From an uncultured Lachnospiraceae bacterium (GTDB lineage: Bacteria; Bacillota; Clostridia; Lachnospirales; Lachnospiraceae), in contig CAJULP010000111.1 of assembly GCA_910587295.1 (NCBI GenBank), forward strand, positions 1-36,341: a DNA stretch of 36,341 nt, given 5' to 3'. Positions 1 to 8,130 of the stretch are shown piece after piece. The notes under the pieces are model-generated. The model saw nothing but the letters and a program-made list of their open reading frames with translations. It was not told where the DNA came from and did not search any database. The translations under genes were made by a program, and so were the position numbers. Each line of letters begins with the position of its first letter. Positions within the stretch are counted from its first letter, which is position 1.

Positions 1-735
1 AAATACCATACAAAAAAGCAGAAAAAAATCTCATTCTTGGGGGTGGAGCGTGTTGTCGGCTGTCTTTGCCGGTGTGCGGCAGAGGAAATGGAGAGGGAGC
101 GTGAAAAACACAGGGAGAAGGAAGAACTTCTGCATATCCGTCAGATGAAAAGCGCAGGATTGCAGGACAGCACTTTCTTTGATTACACGTTTGCAAACTG
201 TGATGAAACGCACCCTTGCGCCCAATATGCACGCCGCTATGTAGGGAATTTTGCAGAATTTCAGAAAAACGGGCAGGGGTTATTGTTCTGGGGCAACGTG
301 GGAACGAGCAAGACATTCCTTGCAGGCTGTATTGCCAATGCGCTCATGGAAAAGAATATCCCTGTGCTGATGACAAGTTTCCCGAAACTGTTAAATGCGC
401 TCGGAGGGCTGTACAGCGGCGAAAAGAATGAATATCTGAAAATCCTGAACCAGTACAGACTTCTTATCATTGACGATTTAGGCGTGGAACGTGACACTCC
501 CTATATGCTGGAAACGGTTTATCTTGTGATTGATGAACGCTGCAAAAGCGGGAAACCGTTTATCATTACAACAAACCTGTCACTGGAAGAACTGCGCAAT
601 CCGGCAGATTTGGAACATGGGCGCATCTATGACCGCATCATGGATAGGTGTGTTCCTGTTGCTTTTTCAGGGAAAAATTACTGGATAGGCAGGGGGGGCA
701 AATATGGAGAATGCTTCAGGCATTTTAAAGCATGA
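1..735 (+). CDS. DnaC/IstB-like ATP-binding helicase loader, 5' end outside window
   Basis: The reading frame is open from base 1, so the gene starts upstream of the window; the TTG at 37 is only an internal codon. The visible part is the AAA+ ATPase of DnaC-like proteins, which load the replicative helicase and are common on conjugative elements. A Cys-rich stretch (C-L-C-R-C near 60-75) fits the end of the N-terminal zinc-binding segment. Walker A is at 289-315 and reads G-N-V-G-T-S-K-T, where the usual Gly before Lys is Ser (AGC at 307-309, one base from GGC). Walker B (L-I-I-D-D-L-G) and the sensor-1 motif I-I-T-T-N-L follow. It lies upstream of an Rpn nuclease and a Tn4451-type recombinase, as expected for an integrative element. 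Family call is firm; activity is uncertain because of the Walker A change. Confidence 0.85.
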   Translation, partial: KYHTKKQKKISFLGVERVVGCLCRCAAEEMEREREKHREKEELLHIRQMKSAGLQDSTFFDYTFANCDETHPCAQYARRYVGNFAEFQKNGQGLLFWGNVGTSKTFLAGCIANALMEKNIPVLMTSFPKLLNALGGLYSGEKNEYLKILNQYRLLIIDDLGVERDTPYMLETVYLVIDERCKSGKPFIITTNLSLEELRNPADLEHGRIYDRIMDRCVPVAFSGKNYWIGRGGKYGECFRHFKA

Positions 736-760
736 AACAGTGTGAAATGTTGTACGGTTC

Positions 761-789
761 TTGAATTTGCAATGAAAAAATGATATGAT
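761..789 (+). promoter_or_regulatory. Sigma-A-type promoter for the Rpn-family gene
   Basis: TTGAAT at 761-766 and TATGAT at 784-789 are separated by exactly 17 bases. They sit 28 bases before the ATG at 818, after the stop of the DnaC-like gene at 735, so the nuclease gene can be transcribed on its own. Confidence 0.55.
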
Positions 790-817
790 AAAACCACAAA
801 AAAGAAAGGAATAACAC

Positions 818-1735
818 ATGGCAAATATATATGACGGGGCGTTCCGTACAATCTTAAATGACTGCCGGAAACTGATTATCCCTGTAATCAACGAGATTTT
901 CGGGGAAACATATATAGGGGAAGAAGAAATACAGTTTTTTCCCAATGAGCATTTTATAGACCAGCAGGACGAAGCGGATAGAGAACGCATTACGGATACA
1001 AATTTTACAATTTTGGGAAAGATACCAAAGAAATATCATATCGAATGTGAAAGCAGCCTGCCGGATGGGAAAATTACAATAAGGCTTTTTGAGTATGATG
1101 CACAGATAGCTCTTGACGAGGGCGAAGTTACAGAGGAAACTCTGACAGTGACATTCCCCAATACGGCGGTTCTGTATCTTCGGACATACAAAAAGACACC
1201 GGACAAAATGAAATATGTTATCATTACACCGGGTGGGACGGTGCAGTATGATGTGCCGATTATGAAAGTACAGACATATTCACTTGATGATATTTTTGAA
1301 AAACGTCTGCTGATGCTGATTCCGTTCTACATTTTTTCACATGAGAAAGGTTTTCCGGAGTATAATAGTAATGAGCAGAAACTGGCAGAATTAAAGGCAG
1401 AATATCAGGAAATCTTGAAAAGGCTTGACGAACTGGAACAGCAGGGAGTGATTGGTGCGTTTGATAAGCGGACAATCATAGAGCTTTCCGGTGATGTAAT
1501 TAAAGAGATTGCACAGAAATATGAGAATGTGCAGAAAGGTGTAGGTGATATTATGGGCGGAGCATTGATTGAAACAAGTGCAAGAAGATTAAAAAACGAA
1601 GCAGAAAATGAAACGAAAAAGCAGACAGCATTGAAACTGTTGAAAAGAGGAAAACAGACGGTTGAGGAAATAGCAGAAGATACGGGGCTAAGTATTACAG
1701 AAGTAGAGCAGCTCGCAGGGCTTCAGACAGTGTAA
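818..1735 (+). CDS. Rpn-family recombination-promoting nuclease / PD-(D/E)XK putative transposase
   Basis: The 305-residue product looks like the Rpn (YhgA-like) family that is abundant in Lachnospiraceae. Family members are DNA endonucleases with a PD-(D/E)XK core; RpnA of E. coli cuts DNA and stimulates RecA-independent recombination. Candidate core residues are D60 (T-D-T-N-F-T) and the E76-x-E78 pair after a basic strand (K-Y-H-I-E-C-E-S-S); many relatives have E-x-Q there. The C-terminal half is charged and helical, and ends in a helix-turn-helix-like segment (V-E-E-I-A-E-D-T-G-L-S-I-T-E-V-E-Q) often seen in this family. A purine-rich RBS (AAAGAAAGGA) precedes the ATG. The gene is complete and appears to be cargo of the integrative element. 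The cellular role of such genes is not established. Confidence 0.75.
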   Translation: MANIYDGAFRTILNDCRKLIIPVINEIFGETYIGEEEIQFFPNEHFIDQQDEADRERITDTNFTILGKIPKKYHIECESSLPDGKITIRLFEYDAQIALDEGEVTEETLTVTFPNTAVLYLRTYKKTPDKMKYVIITPGGTVQYDVPIMKVQTYSLDDIFEKRLLMLIPFYIFSHEKGFPEYNSNEQKLAELKAEYQEILKRLDELEQQGVIGAFDKRTIIELSGDVIKEIAQKYENVQKGVGDIMGGALIETSARRLKNEAENETKKQTALKLLKRGKQTVEEIAEDTGLSITEVEQLAGLQTV

Positions 1736-1912
1736 ACAGCAGATTAGAAAATTTCATATTATGGCTATGAAACAGGGAAATAACTGATGATTCAGATTTG
1801 TTTCTCTGTTTTTTGTGTCATTTCGACAGTAACTTGTGGATATGGCAACGTCAATAAGTCCGTATCCTTGTACAGCGTCAGGGCAATTACAGAAAAAGAA
1901 AGGATTAAAAAT

Positions 1913-2230
1913 ATGGATAATGTGACCGGTAACTGCACCAGTACAAAAGCAAATATTACAGTAAAAGCGGTTTTTGACGGAAGCCAAAGCGGACAGCAGG
2001 CATTTATGAAACTGATACGGAGGAAATACCGTACCAGCGAAACTGATGCGCCAAATAGTGATATTGATAAAACGACATATATCATTGGCAAAACACAATA
2101 TGCGGATTATACTAAGAACAGTGGAGCAGACATTGGCGGTACAACTGTTGGTTTTGCGGAAAATGGAGGACAGTATGATGGAAACATGGTGTCAGGAGCA
2201 TGGTTTTACCGTTGCGGGTGTGTACGCTGA
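1913..2230 (+). CDS. TnpW-like transposon protein with abnormal C-terminus
   Basis: The ATG at 1913 follows a good RBS (AAAGAAAGG, ending at 1903) and gives 105 residues. The stretch V-K-A-V-F-D-G-S-Q-S-G-Q-Q-A-F-M-K-L-I is typical of the small TnpW-type proteins encoded just before TnpX-type large serine recombinases in Tn4451-like elements. The last 25 or so residues are read out of frame through the 5' part of the recombinase: codons for E-T-W-C-Q-E-H-G lie in another frame from 2181. This fits a deletion that removed the TnpW stop together with the recombinase start. The longer ORF from 1787 has no better RBS. TnpW function is not known in detail; the N-terminal 75 residues are probably native. 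Confidence 0.6.
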   Translation: MDNVTGNCTSTKANITVKAVFDGSQSGQQAFMKLIRRKYRTSETDAPNSDIDKTTYIIGKTQYADYTKNSGADIGGTTVGFAENGGQYDGNMVSGAWFYRCGCVR

Positions 2231-3701
2231 TGACGGATATTCCGGTTTATACATGGACAGACCGGACTTCCAGAGAATGTTAGCCGACTGCAAACAGGGC
2301 AAGATTGACATTGTGGTAACTAAGGATATGTCAAGGCTTACCCGAAACAGCACACATTCGGGACAGTTGAGGAACGAATTTTTTCCAAAACACCATATCC
2401 GCTACATAGGCGTGACAGACGGCGTGGATACGGGAAAAGATGATGACCTTATCGCATTTCGCAGCGTTTTCAACGAGATTTATTCAAAGGATATCGGAAA
2501 AAAGGTACATTCCTCTTATGTCATCAAGGCGAAAAAGGGTAAGTTTACCGGATGCGTTGCACCGTTCGGCTATATGAAGTCACCGGAAGATAAAAACTTC
2601 CTGATACCGGACAAAGATACCGCTTGGATTGTGCAGAAGATATTCGGATAGGCGGCTGAAGGGCATGGAACAAACTGGATTCGGCGCAGACTGGAGGACG
2701 GGAAAATCCCCGCCCCCTGCTGGTGGAACAGGAAGAAAGGCTTGCGCAACCATGTGACCAAATGGGAAAAGGAATACGGCGAAAAGGGTATCTATATGTG
2801 GGATTTTTCCACAATCAAGCAGATACTCGCCAATCCTGTCTATATTGGAACGATAGCGTCACAGAAAGCGGACTACCGTTTCAAGGTTGGCTGGATTGGA
2901 GATAAAAAGCCGGAGGACTGGATTCAGGTGGAGAACGTACATGAGCCGCTTGTGGATATGGATACCTACAATCTTGTGCAGGAAAAAGTGAAGATGCGCA
3001 AAAGACCGGACGCATGGGGAAATTACGGGATATTTGCAGGGCTTGTCAAATGTGGGGAATGCGGCAGCACCATGAACCAGCGTGTGGCAAATGCGAAGTC
3101 AAAAACAAGGATACTGACGTGTGCAAAGTACAATCGTTACGGCGTGGCACATTGCAGCCAGCACCGATTGGAGCTTGACATGCTGTATCAGATTGTTTTG
3201 GAGCAAATACGCTCTTGTGCGGCACTCGCCCTTGCAGACGAAACAAAAGTCATGGAGGAACTGCGGAAAAGCTGCCAGTGCGACAGCGAGGAAGAAAGCA
3301 GGCGCATAAAAGAAAAGCTTTCCGAAAGTGAGCGCAGGCTTTCCGAACTGGACGTGCTGATTTCAAAACTCTATGAGGACTGGGTAGCGGGCAGGATTAA
3401 CGAAACGAATTTTACTCGCATGATGGAAAAAGCACAAGGCGAACAGGAAGTCTTACAGAAAAAGGTGGATACGATGCGTGAACGTCTTAACGGGGCGGCA
3501 AGGGAACAGGAGGACAATTCAAAGTGGCTTTCATTGATAAGGCAGCATGCCGACATTAAGGAACTTGACCGGGAAATGTTACATCTGCTCATCAAAGAGA
3601 TAGTTGTCCATGAGGATATGGCAGAAGGAAAACGCAGCACAACAGTGGAGATACACTTTAATTTTATGAAACAGGGAAGCCAGCTAACGGTAAAAAGTTA
3701 G
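2178..3701 (+). pseudogene. TnpX-like large serine recombinase, catalytic N-terminus deleted and interrupted by TAG
   Basis: The frame from 2178 (M-E-T-W-C-Q-E-H-G-F-T-V-A-G) through 3701 matches a TnpX/TndX-type large serine recombinase. Present are the rest of the resolvase domain (D-D-G-Y-S-G; K-D-M-S-R-L-T-R-N), the recombinase domain, a zinc ribbon (C-G-E-C-G-S with a second Cys pair about 30 residues on), a long coiled coil and a family-typical C-terminus (V-E-I-H-F-N-F). Two defects are visible. The usual N-terminus with the catalytic serine (Y-x-R-x-S) is absent in all three frames between 2090 and 2178. An in-frame TAG at 2649-2651 splits the protein where relatives read I-F-D-L-A-A-E-G-H-G. 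The protein cannot mediate transfer, so the element is probably immobile unless helped in trans. Confidence 0.85.
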
Positions 3702-3724
3702 GCTGATGTTTTCAAAAATCGCAT

Positions 3725-3750
3725 ACAGGGGATTGAGTTTTATCCCCTGT
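3725..3750. other. Inverted repeat downstream of the recombinase gene
   Basis: ACAGGGGAT (3725-3733) and ATCCCCTGT (3742-3750) form a perfect 9-bp stem with an 8-base loop. No T-run follows on the plus strand, so it is either a weak terminator for the recombinase gene or a structure near the element end. Confidence 0.5.
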
Positions 3751-3824
3751 GGCGGAGAAATATCTACAAAACACAATCAAATCTTGAAGTTTTACAATCA
3801 TTTCAATTATTATTCAACTATTTA

Positions 3825-3844
3825 GGTATGACACATGTGATACC
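3825..3844. repeat. Imperfect 20-bp dyad at the presumed element/chromosome junction
   Basis: GGTAT at 3825-3829 faces ATACC at 3840-3844, and 8 of 10 positions pair across the centre at 3834/3835. The right half belongs to the interrupted hydrolase gene (codons for G-R-Y-H-M read on the minus strand), while the left half departs from what that gene should encode. A serine-recombinase attachment site would be expected to look like this: two half-sites around a crossover point. The exact crossover bases cannot be told from one end. Confidence 0.45.
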
Positions 3845-3953
3845 GTCCGTCCTCTCCCTTTGCCACACTCCCGCACCACACCCAAAAGCCTTCCATCCTA
3901 AATCCCCCGCCAATCGGCACAGGCAGCATTTTTTCTTTTATACTAAATTCCAC
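3834..3953 (-). pseudogene. GH43-like glycoside hydrolase, N-terminal fragment cut by the integrative element
   Basis: Reading the minus strand from GTG at 3953 gives M-E-F-S-I-K-E-K-M-L-P-V-P-I-G-G-G-F, then R-M-E-G-F-W-V-W-C-G-S-V and K-G-E-D-G-R-Y-H-M. This is the start of beta-propeller glycoside hydrolases related to GH43, which usually continue F-A-S-R-W-P. Here the similarity stops after H-M, and C-H-T-stop follows (TAA at 3822-3824). A GAGAGGTG RBS lies just upstream of the GTG. The rest of the gene should lie at the far end of the element, outside the window. The family name comes from recognising the N-terminal pattern only, so the substrate cannot be given. Confidence 0.6.
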
Positions 3954-4044
3954 AGCTTTGCACCTCTCATATGTTTTTATGAAGATTCTGCATCCCTATT
4001 GTACTATAGCATAAATCCGTCTGCCGTACTTTAACTTATTTCCT

Positions 4045-4134
4045 GTCATATTGGATTTTTTTCTGAATGCGCCGTGGCATTACGATTATGGTATGACCCC
4101 TAATGAATACCGAAAATCAGCGAGACCGCAATAA
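4045..4134 (+). pseudogene. AraC-family regulator, C-terminal remnant
   Basis: The frame ending at TAA 4132-4134 reads H-Y-D-Y-G-M-T-P-N-E-Y-R-K-S-A-R-P-Q-stop. This is the signature end of the AraC/XylS second helix-turn-helix (typically F-K-x-x-Y-G-M-T-P-x-x-Y-R). Immediately upstream, a different frame reads H-I-G-F-F-S-E, which resembles the preceding helix (I-G-F-x-x-x-S-Y-F), so a frameshift plus decay is likely. No start or other AraC sequence is visible before it. It is a relic, and the remainder of 3954-4147 holds nothing else I can support. Confidence 0.45.
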
Positions 4135-4147
4135 TTTTTTCTATCCC

Positions 4148-6154
4148 CTATTCACTCTGCCTTACAATTTTATAATAAGTCTTTGCCGTGACCAGATAAC
4201 TGATTCCATACACTGCCACGAACAGCGCCATCACACTTGCCGTACACCGGATGAGCAGCCCCACATTAAACAGCGAAATCGCCGCCATAAGCCCTTTTAC
4301 CATGAACATCCCTGCCAAGGTATGGAGGAGCGCACCTGCAAGGGGCAGTTCAAATACCATCAGGATCTGCCTGTGTACCGTTCCCCGGATCTCCTTATCA
4401 CTCATTCCTACCTTCTGCATGATCTCAAAGCTGTTCCGGTCTTCATACCCTTCTGTAATCTGCTTATAATACATGATCAGAATCAGGCACATAAAGAAAA
4501 TCAGCCCAAACAACATACCGATAAACAAAAGTCCGCCGTACATAGAGACATCATCTTCTCTGAGCGCCACGCCATTTTCAAAATTAGAATATTCCGGCCG
4601 TTCCTGCGCCCATGTGGAAAAATCCCTGATAAATCCTGCTTTTTCTTTGTCCGCACCTTCTAACACAAGGCCTACATACTGGCTCTGGCTGCCGATAAAC
4701 CCCTTTACGTCCTCCACGCCGTTTGCCCTGCACCATGCTCCGATACAGTCTTCCTTTGCCTTGTTATCCCGGACTGTCATCACATATCTGGAGCCAAACA
4801 GGTTTCCGTATGCCTTAGGTTCCGGGAAGAAGTCTGTCATTTCCTCTTTCACCAAAAGCTCCCTTCCGAAAAAGTCCACGGTATCATAACCAAAATCCTG
4901 TCCGCTGCAATAGATCAGCACTTCATTTTCCGCAAGATCCACACATTCCCTCCCGGTAATGGATGCACATTCCGCCTGCGTCAGGATATAAAAAACATAG
5001 TTGTCCTCATCAAAATAGTTATTGCCGTTCACCACAAAGCTGTTCCCATCCTTCCTTGTGGAAAGGTCCATCTTTTCATAAACATCCATCCTTGTCACAT
5101 GGATTCCATACTTTTCTTCCAGCATGCCAATCTCCTGTACAGCTTCTTCCTTCGTGACTCTTCCTTCCCTAAACACCGCCATCGCATCATAAGGATTGGT
5201 AAAATGCACGATGCCGTCCATCCCCAAATACAAAGAAACGGTGCACACAAGAGTAATGATCACCATGGTGGAAAAAATGCAGATATTGGAAAGGCTGGCG
5301 GCGCTCTTTTTCATCCGGTAAAGCATCCCTGAAATAGTAATGAAATTCTTAGGCCTGTAGTAAATCCCTTTCTGTTTTTTCACCAGCTTCAAAAACGCAA
5401 TACTCCCGGAGGTAAACAGCAGGTATGTTCCCACGATGACCAAAAAAACCGCTCCGAAAAAGCTGGTAAAGATCATACTGTCTATTTGGGATGTGATGGA
5501 AATATGATACCCCTTCCCTAAGGCCAAAAGCCCAAGCAGTGCCCAAACCCATAAAAGCTTTGGCTCCTTTTCCCCTTTTTTGCTTCCGCTCATCAGCTCC
5601 ACCGGTTTGGCCTTCCCCATCTGCCAAAGGTTTTCCGCAAAATTGATCAGATACACCACCGCAAAAAAACCAAGGGTTTCCTGAAACGCCTTAAAATGGA
5701 ATACAAATTGCGTTTCCACTGGCAGACTGCACATCCGGAGCAGAACAAGAAACAGCAATTTGGCAAGCACCAGACCAAGGATGATCCCCCCTGCTGCCAC
5801 CACCCCATAGACAAGGACAGCCTCAAAAAATAACATACTGCCAATGTGTTTCTTTTCCAACCCTAAAATATTGTATAACCCAAACTCCCGCTGCCGCCTT
5901 TTAATCAAAAAACTATTTGCATAAATAAGGAATCCCAACAGGATACAAGCTAACAGCCCCTTACCCATGGTAAGCATCATCCACGCATACGCACTCTTTG
6001 GCAAAGTCTTTATCAGGTCGTTATGCAGGATTGACGCAAACACAAAATAAGTAAACACCGAAAAGACCCCTGCTGCCAAGTAAGGATAATACACATTTCC
6101 GTTACCGACTATCCCCTTTAACGCCATCGAAGGCAAAATCCTTAACTTTTTCAT
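4148..6154 (-). CDS. BceB-type ABC transporter permease (FtsX family)
   Basis: The 668-residue membrane protein has the layout of BceB-type permeases. A first helix lies near residue 25-45, paired helices follow with a conserved cytosolic segment (I-K-R-R-Q-R-E-F-G-L-Y-N-I-L-G-L), and a large extracytoplasmic domain spans roughly 300-515 before the final three helices. In known Bce systems this domain meets cell-wall-active peptides, and the transporter frees lipid II-cycle intermediates from them while signalling to the kinase. The ATG overlaps the stop of the ATPase gene (ATGA, 6151-6154), so the two are translationally coupled. It is the last gene of the module; no terminator is evident after 4148. 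Which peptide is recognised cannot be read from sequence. Confidence 0.88.
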   Translation of the reverse strand: MKKLRILPSMALKGIVGNGNVYYPYLAAGVFSVFTYFVFASILHNDLIKTLPKSAYAWMMLTMGKGLLACILLGFLIYANSFLIKRRQREFGLYNILGLEKKHIGSMLFFEAVLVYGVVAAGGIILGLVLAKLLFLVLLRMCSLPVETQFVFHFKAFQETLGFFAVVYLINFAENLWQMGKAKPVELMSGSKKGEKEPKLLWVWALLGLLALGKGYHISITSQIDSMIFTSFFGAVFLVIVGTYLLFTSGSIAFLKLVKKQKGIYYRPKNFITISGMLYRMKKSAASLSNICIFSTMVIITLVCTVSLYLGMDGIVHFTNPYDAMAVFREGRVTKEEAVQEIGMLEEKYGIHVTRMDVYEKMDLSTRKDGNSFVVNGNNYFDEDNYVFYILTQAECASITGRECVDLAENEVLIYCSGQDFGYDTVDFFGRELLVKEEMTDFFPEPKAYGNLFGSRYVMTVRDNKAKEDCIGAWCRANGVEDVKGFIGSQSQYVGLVLEGADKEKAGFIRDFSTWAQERPEYSNFENGVALREDDVSMYGGLLFIGMLFGLIFFMCLILIMYYKQITEGYEDRNSFEIMQKVGMSDKEIRGTVHRQILMVFELPLAGALLHTLAGMFMVKGLMAAISLFNVGLLIRCTASVMALFVAVYGISYLVTAKTYYKIVRQSE

Positions 6155-6945
6155 TGGTCTTCCTCCTCCCCGCTTTCCCGCTCTATTCTTTGCGCATCCG
6201 TCTGCAGGACCGTCAGCGCATCGGAAATCATCTTATACATCTCGTCATTGCCCTGATTTCCCTTATAAATCTGGTGGAACACACAGCCGTCCTTGATAAA
6301 CAGCACCCGCCCTGCATGACTGGCCGCCTGGATACTGTGGGTCACCATTAAAATAGTCTGCCCTTCCCTGTTCACTTCCCCGAAGAGCTTAAGGAGCTTT
6401 CCTGAAGCTTTCGAATCCAATGCCCCCGTAGGCTCATCCGCAAGGATGATATCCGGCTCCGTGATCAGCGCCCTGCATGCCGCCGCACGCTGCTTTTGTC
6501 CGCCGGACACCTCATAAGGGTACTTTTCCAAAATATTCGTTATGGAAAGCTTTTCCGCCAGCGGTTTCAACTTTTTTTCCATTTTCTTATGATCCTCCCC
6601 TGCCAATACCAGCGGAAGATAAATATTATCCTTTAATGACAGGGAATCCAGCAGGTTAAAATCCTGAAACACAAAGCCCAGGTGTTCCCTGCGGAACGCA
6701 CAGATTTCCCGCTGTTTAATTTCAGAAAGGTCTTTTCCGTTTAACAGGACCTGCCCGCTGCTTGCCCGGTCTAAGGAAGCCAGAATGTTTAAAAGTGTTG
6801 TCTTCCCCGACCCCGATTCTCCCATGATAGCCACATATTCCCCTTCCTCCACGGAAAAATTCACATTGCTGAGCGCCTGTACCTTCACTGCCCCAAGCCT
6901 TGCCGTATATACCTTTTTCAAATTTTTAACCTCTAATAATGACAT
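6151..6945 (-). CDS. BceA-type ABC transporter ATP-binding protein
   Basis: This 264-residue ATPase powers the adjacent FtsX-type permease. Visible motifs are Walker A (G-E-S-G-S-G-K-T-T), the Q-loop (F-V-F-Q-D-F-N-L-L), the signature V-S-G-G-Q-K-Q-R, Walker B (I-I-L-A-D-E-P-T-G-A-L-D) and the H-loop (M-V-T-H-S). I chose the ATG at 6945 because an AGGAG lies 10 bases before it; the in-frame TTG at 6954 would leave only one base between RBS and start. It is separated from the kinase gene by 138 bases that hold its own promoter and a BceR box, as in the standard Bce arrangement, where the regulator activates only the transporter genes. Confidence 0.92.
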   Translation of the reverse strand: MSLLEVKNLKKVYTARLGAVKVQALSNVNFSVEEGEYVAIMGESGSGKTTLLNILASLDRASSGQVLLNGKDLSEIKQREICAFRREHLGFVFQDFNLLDSLSLKDNIYLPLVLAGEDHKKMEKKLKPLAEKLSITNILEKYPYEVSGGQKQRAAACRALITEPDIILADEPTGALDSKASGKLLKLFGEVNREGQTILMVTHSIQAASHAGRVLFIKDGCVFHQIYKGNQGNDEMYKMISDALTVLQTDAQRIERESGEEEDQ

Positions 6946-7043
6946 GTTTTTCAAACTCCTTTCTTACCCGTCGTGATATCTCAAGTATAAACAAAAGAGA
7001 AATGCCCTGCCATTTATCTGGCTAACATTTCTCCCCCTGAAAC

Positions 7044-7057
7044 TTACATTTTTGTCA
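7044..7057 (-). promoter_or_regulatory. Predicted BceR-type operator upstream of the bceAB-like genes
   Basis: On the minus strand the sequence is TGACA-AAAA-TGTAA, which fits the reported BceR-like consensus T-N-ACA-N4-TGTAA. It lies about 55 bases upstream of a TATACT -10 element (6984-6989 on this strand). The position 17 bases upstream of that -10 has no recognisable -35 hexamer, as expected for an activator-dependent promoter. Basis: sequence match plus knowledge of the family. Confidence 0.65.
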
Positions 7058-7083
7058 CTTATGCCACCACGGTCCGCAACACC

Positions 7084-8130
7084 CTAAAATTCTTCCTGCC
7101 AAAAGCCCAAAATCACTTTCGTGCCTTTTCCTGGCTGGGATTTGATACGGATGGTATGGGAAAGCCTGTCCATCACCTGCCGGCACAGGTACAGACCAAT
7201 GCCTGTGGACCGCTCTTCCATCCGTCCGTTGGCTCCCGTAAACCCTTTTTCAAAAACCCGGGGCAGATCGCTTTCTCGAATCCCGATCCCCGTATCTTCC
7301 ACTGCCAGATAATAGACCTTTCCCTGTCTTACATTCCCTTCCTCGTCGGAACCGTAAATGGATATCCCGCCTTTTTCCGTATACTTCACCGCATTGGACA
7401 AAACCTGCCCCACCACAAACAGAAGCCACTTTTCATCCGTTACCGCCCTCAGTGAAAACTCCTCCAAATGTAAAGAAAGCCCGCTGCGGGAAAACAGTAC
7501 AAAATGCTTTTTAAGCGCCTGCTTTACCACATTTCTCACATCACAATATTGAAAAAGAAGGTCAGAGGATACACTTTCTAACCGGGCATAAGTAAGAGCC
7601 ATCTCCGCATACTGCTCAATCTTAAACAGCTCCTCCAGCTTCTCCCCCTCCTCCAAAAGCAGCAGCCGAAGCGCCGCAATAGGCGTTTTCACCTGATGAA
7701 TCCACATGGTGTAATAATCCATCATATCTTTTTTCTTTTCATCATAGGCTATACAGAGCCTTTTCTTTTCCTGCTCCACATCCATTAACATCTGCCGGTA
7801 AAGCTGTTCCTTCACATCACCGCCCTCCGGCAGAAACTGCATCCTCTCTTCCCCTTTTACCAGTGCGGTAAACAAGTCAAGACATTTTTTCCTGTACTTT
7901 CGGTAATCAAAGACTGCATAGAGCGCCCCAAAAAAGACCACGATCACCACCGCATAGAGCATGTTCCAAAACGCATTTCCATATCCGTATAACGCTGTTA
8001 AAGAAAGGAAAACTGCCGTAATAAACAAGTACAAACAGACAATGGCCAGCCTGCTTTTCAGATAAGAACCGATGATCCGTCCTTCCACCCTTCCTTTTTT
8101 TAAAAAATAATTTTTTTTCATGCTATCCAT
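7084..8130 (-). CDS. BceS-type intramembrane-sensing histidine kinase
   Basis: The 348-residue kinase has two transmembrane helices near residues 28-48 and 54-73, with almost no extracellular loop. This is the hallmark of kinases that sense through their partner transporter rather than directly. The phosphoacceptor His is H145 in W-I-H-Q-V-K-T-P-I-A-A. The ATPase part shows the N-box (Q-V-L-S-N-A-V-K-Y), G1 (E-D-T-G-I-G-I) and G2 (S-T-G-I-G-L-Y-L-C). I chose the ATG at 8130, which overlaps the regulator stop (ATGGATAG, 8123-8130). The TTG at 8148 sits directly on the AAGGAG, too close to use, and ATG 8121 is an alternative. It probably phosphorylates the regulator encoded just upstream. Confidence 0.88.
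   Translation of the reverse strand: MDSMKKNYFLKKGRVEGRIIGSYLKSRLAIVCLYLFITAVFLSLTALYGYGNAFWNMLYAVVIVVFFGALYAVFDYRKYRKKCLDLFTALVKGEERMQFLPEGGDVKEQLYRQMLMDVEQEKKRLCIAYDEKKKDMMDYYTMWIHQVKTPIAALRLLLLEEGEKLEELFKIEQYAEMALTYARLESVSSDLLFQYCDVRNVVKQALKKHFVLFSRSGLSLHLEEFSLRAVTDEKWLLFVVGQVLSNAVKYTEKGGISIYGSDEEGNVRQGKVYYLAVEDTGIGIRESDLPRVFEKGFTGANGRMEERSTGIGLYLCRQVMDRLSHTIRIKSQPGKGTKVILGFWQEEF

Noticed and set aside
3825..3953. Intact 43-residue small protein
   Set aside because: The first 40 residues match the start of a much larger hydrolase family, and the last three are foreign, so it reads as a truncated gene.
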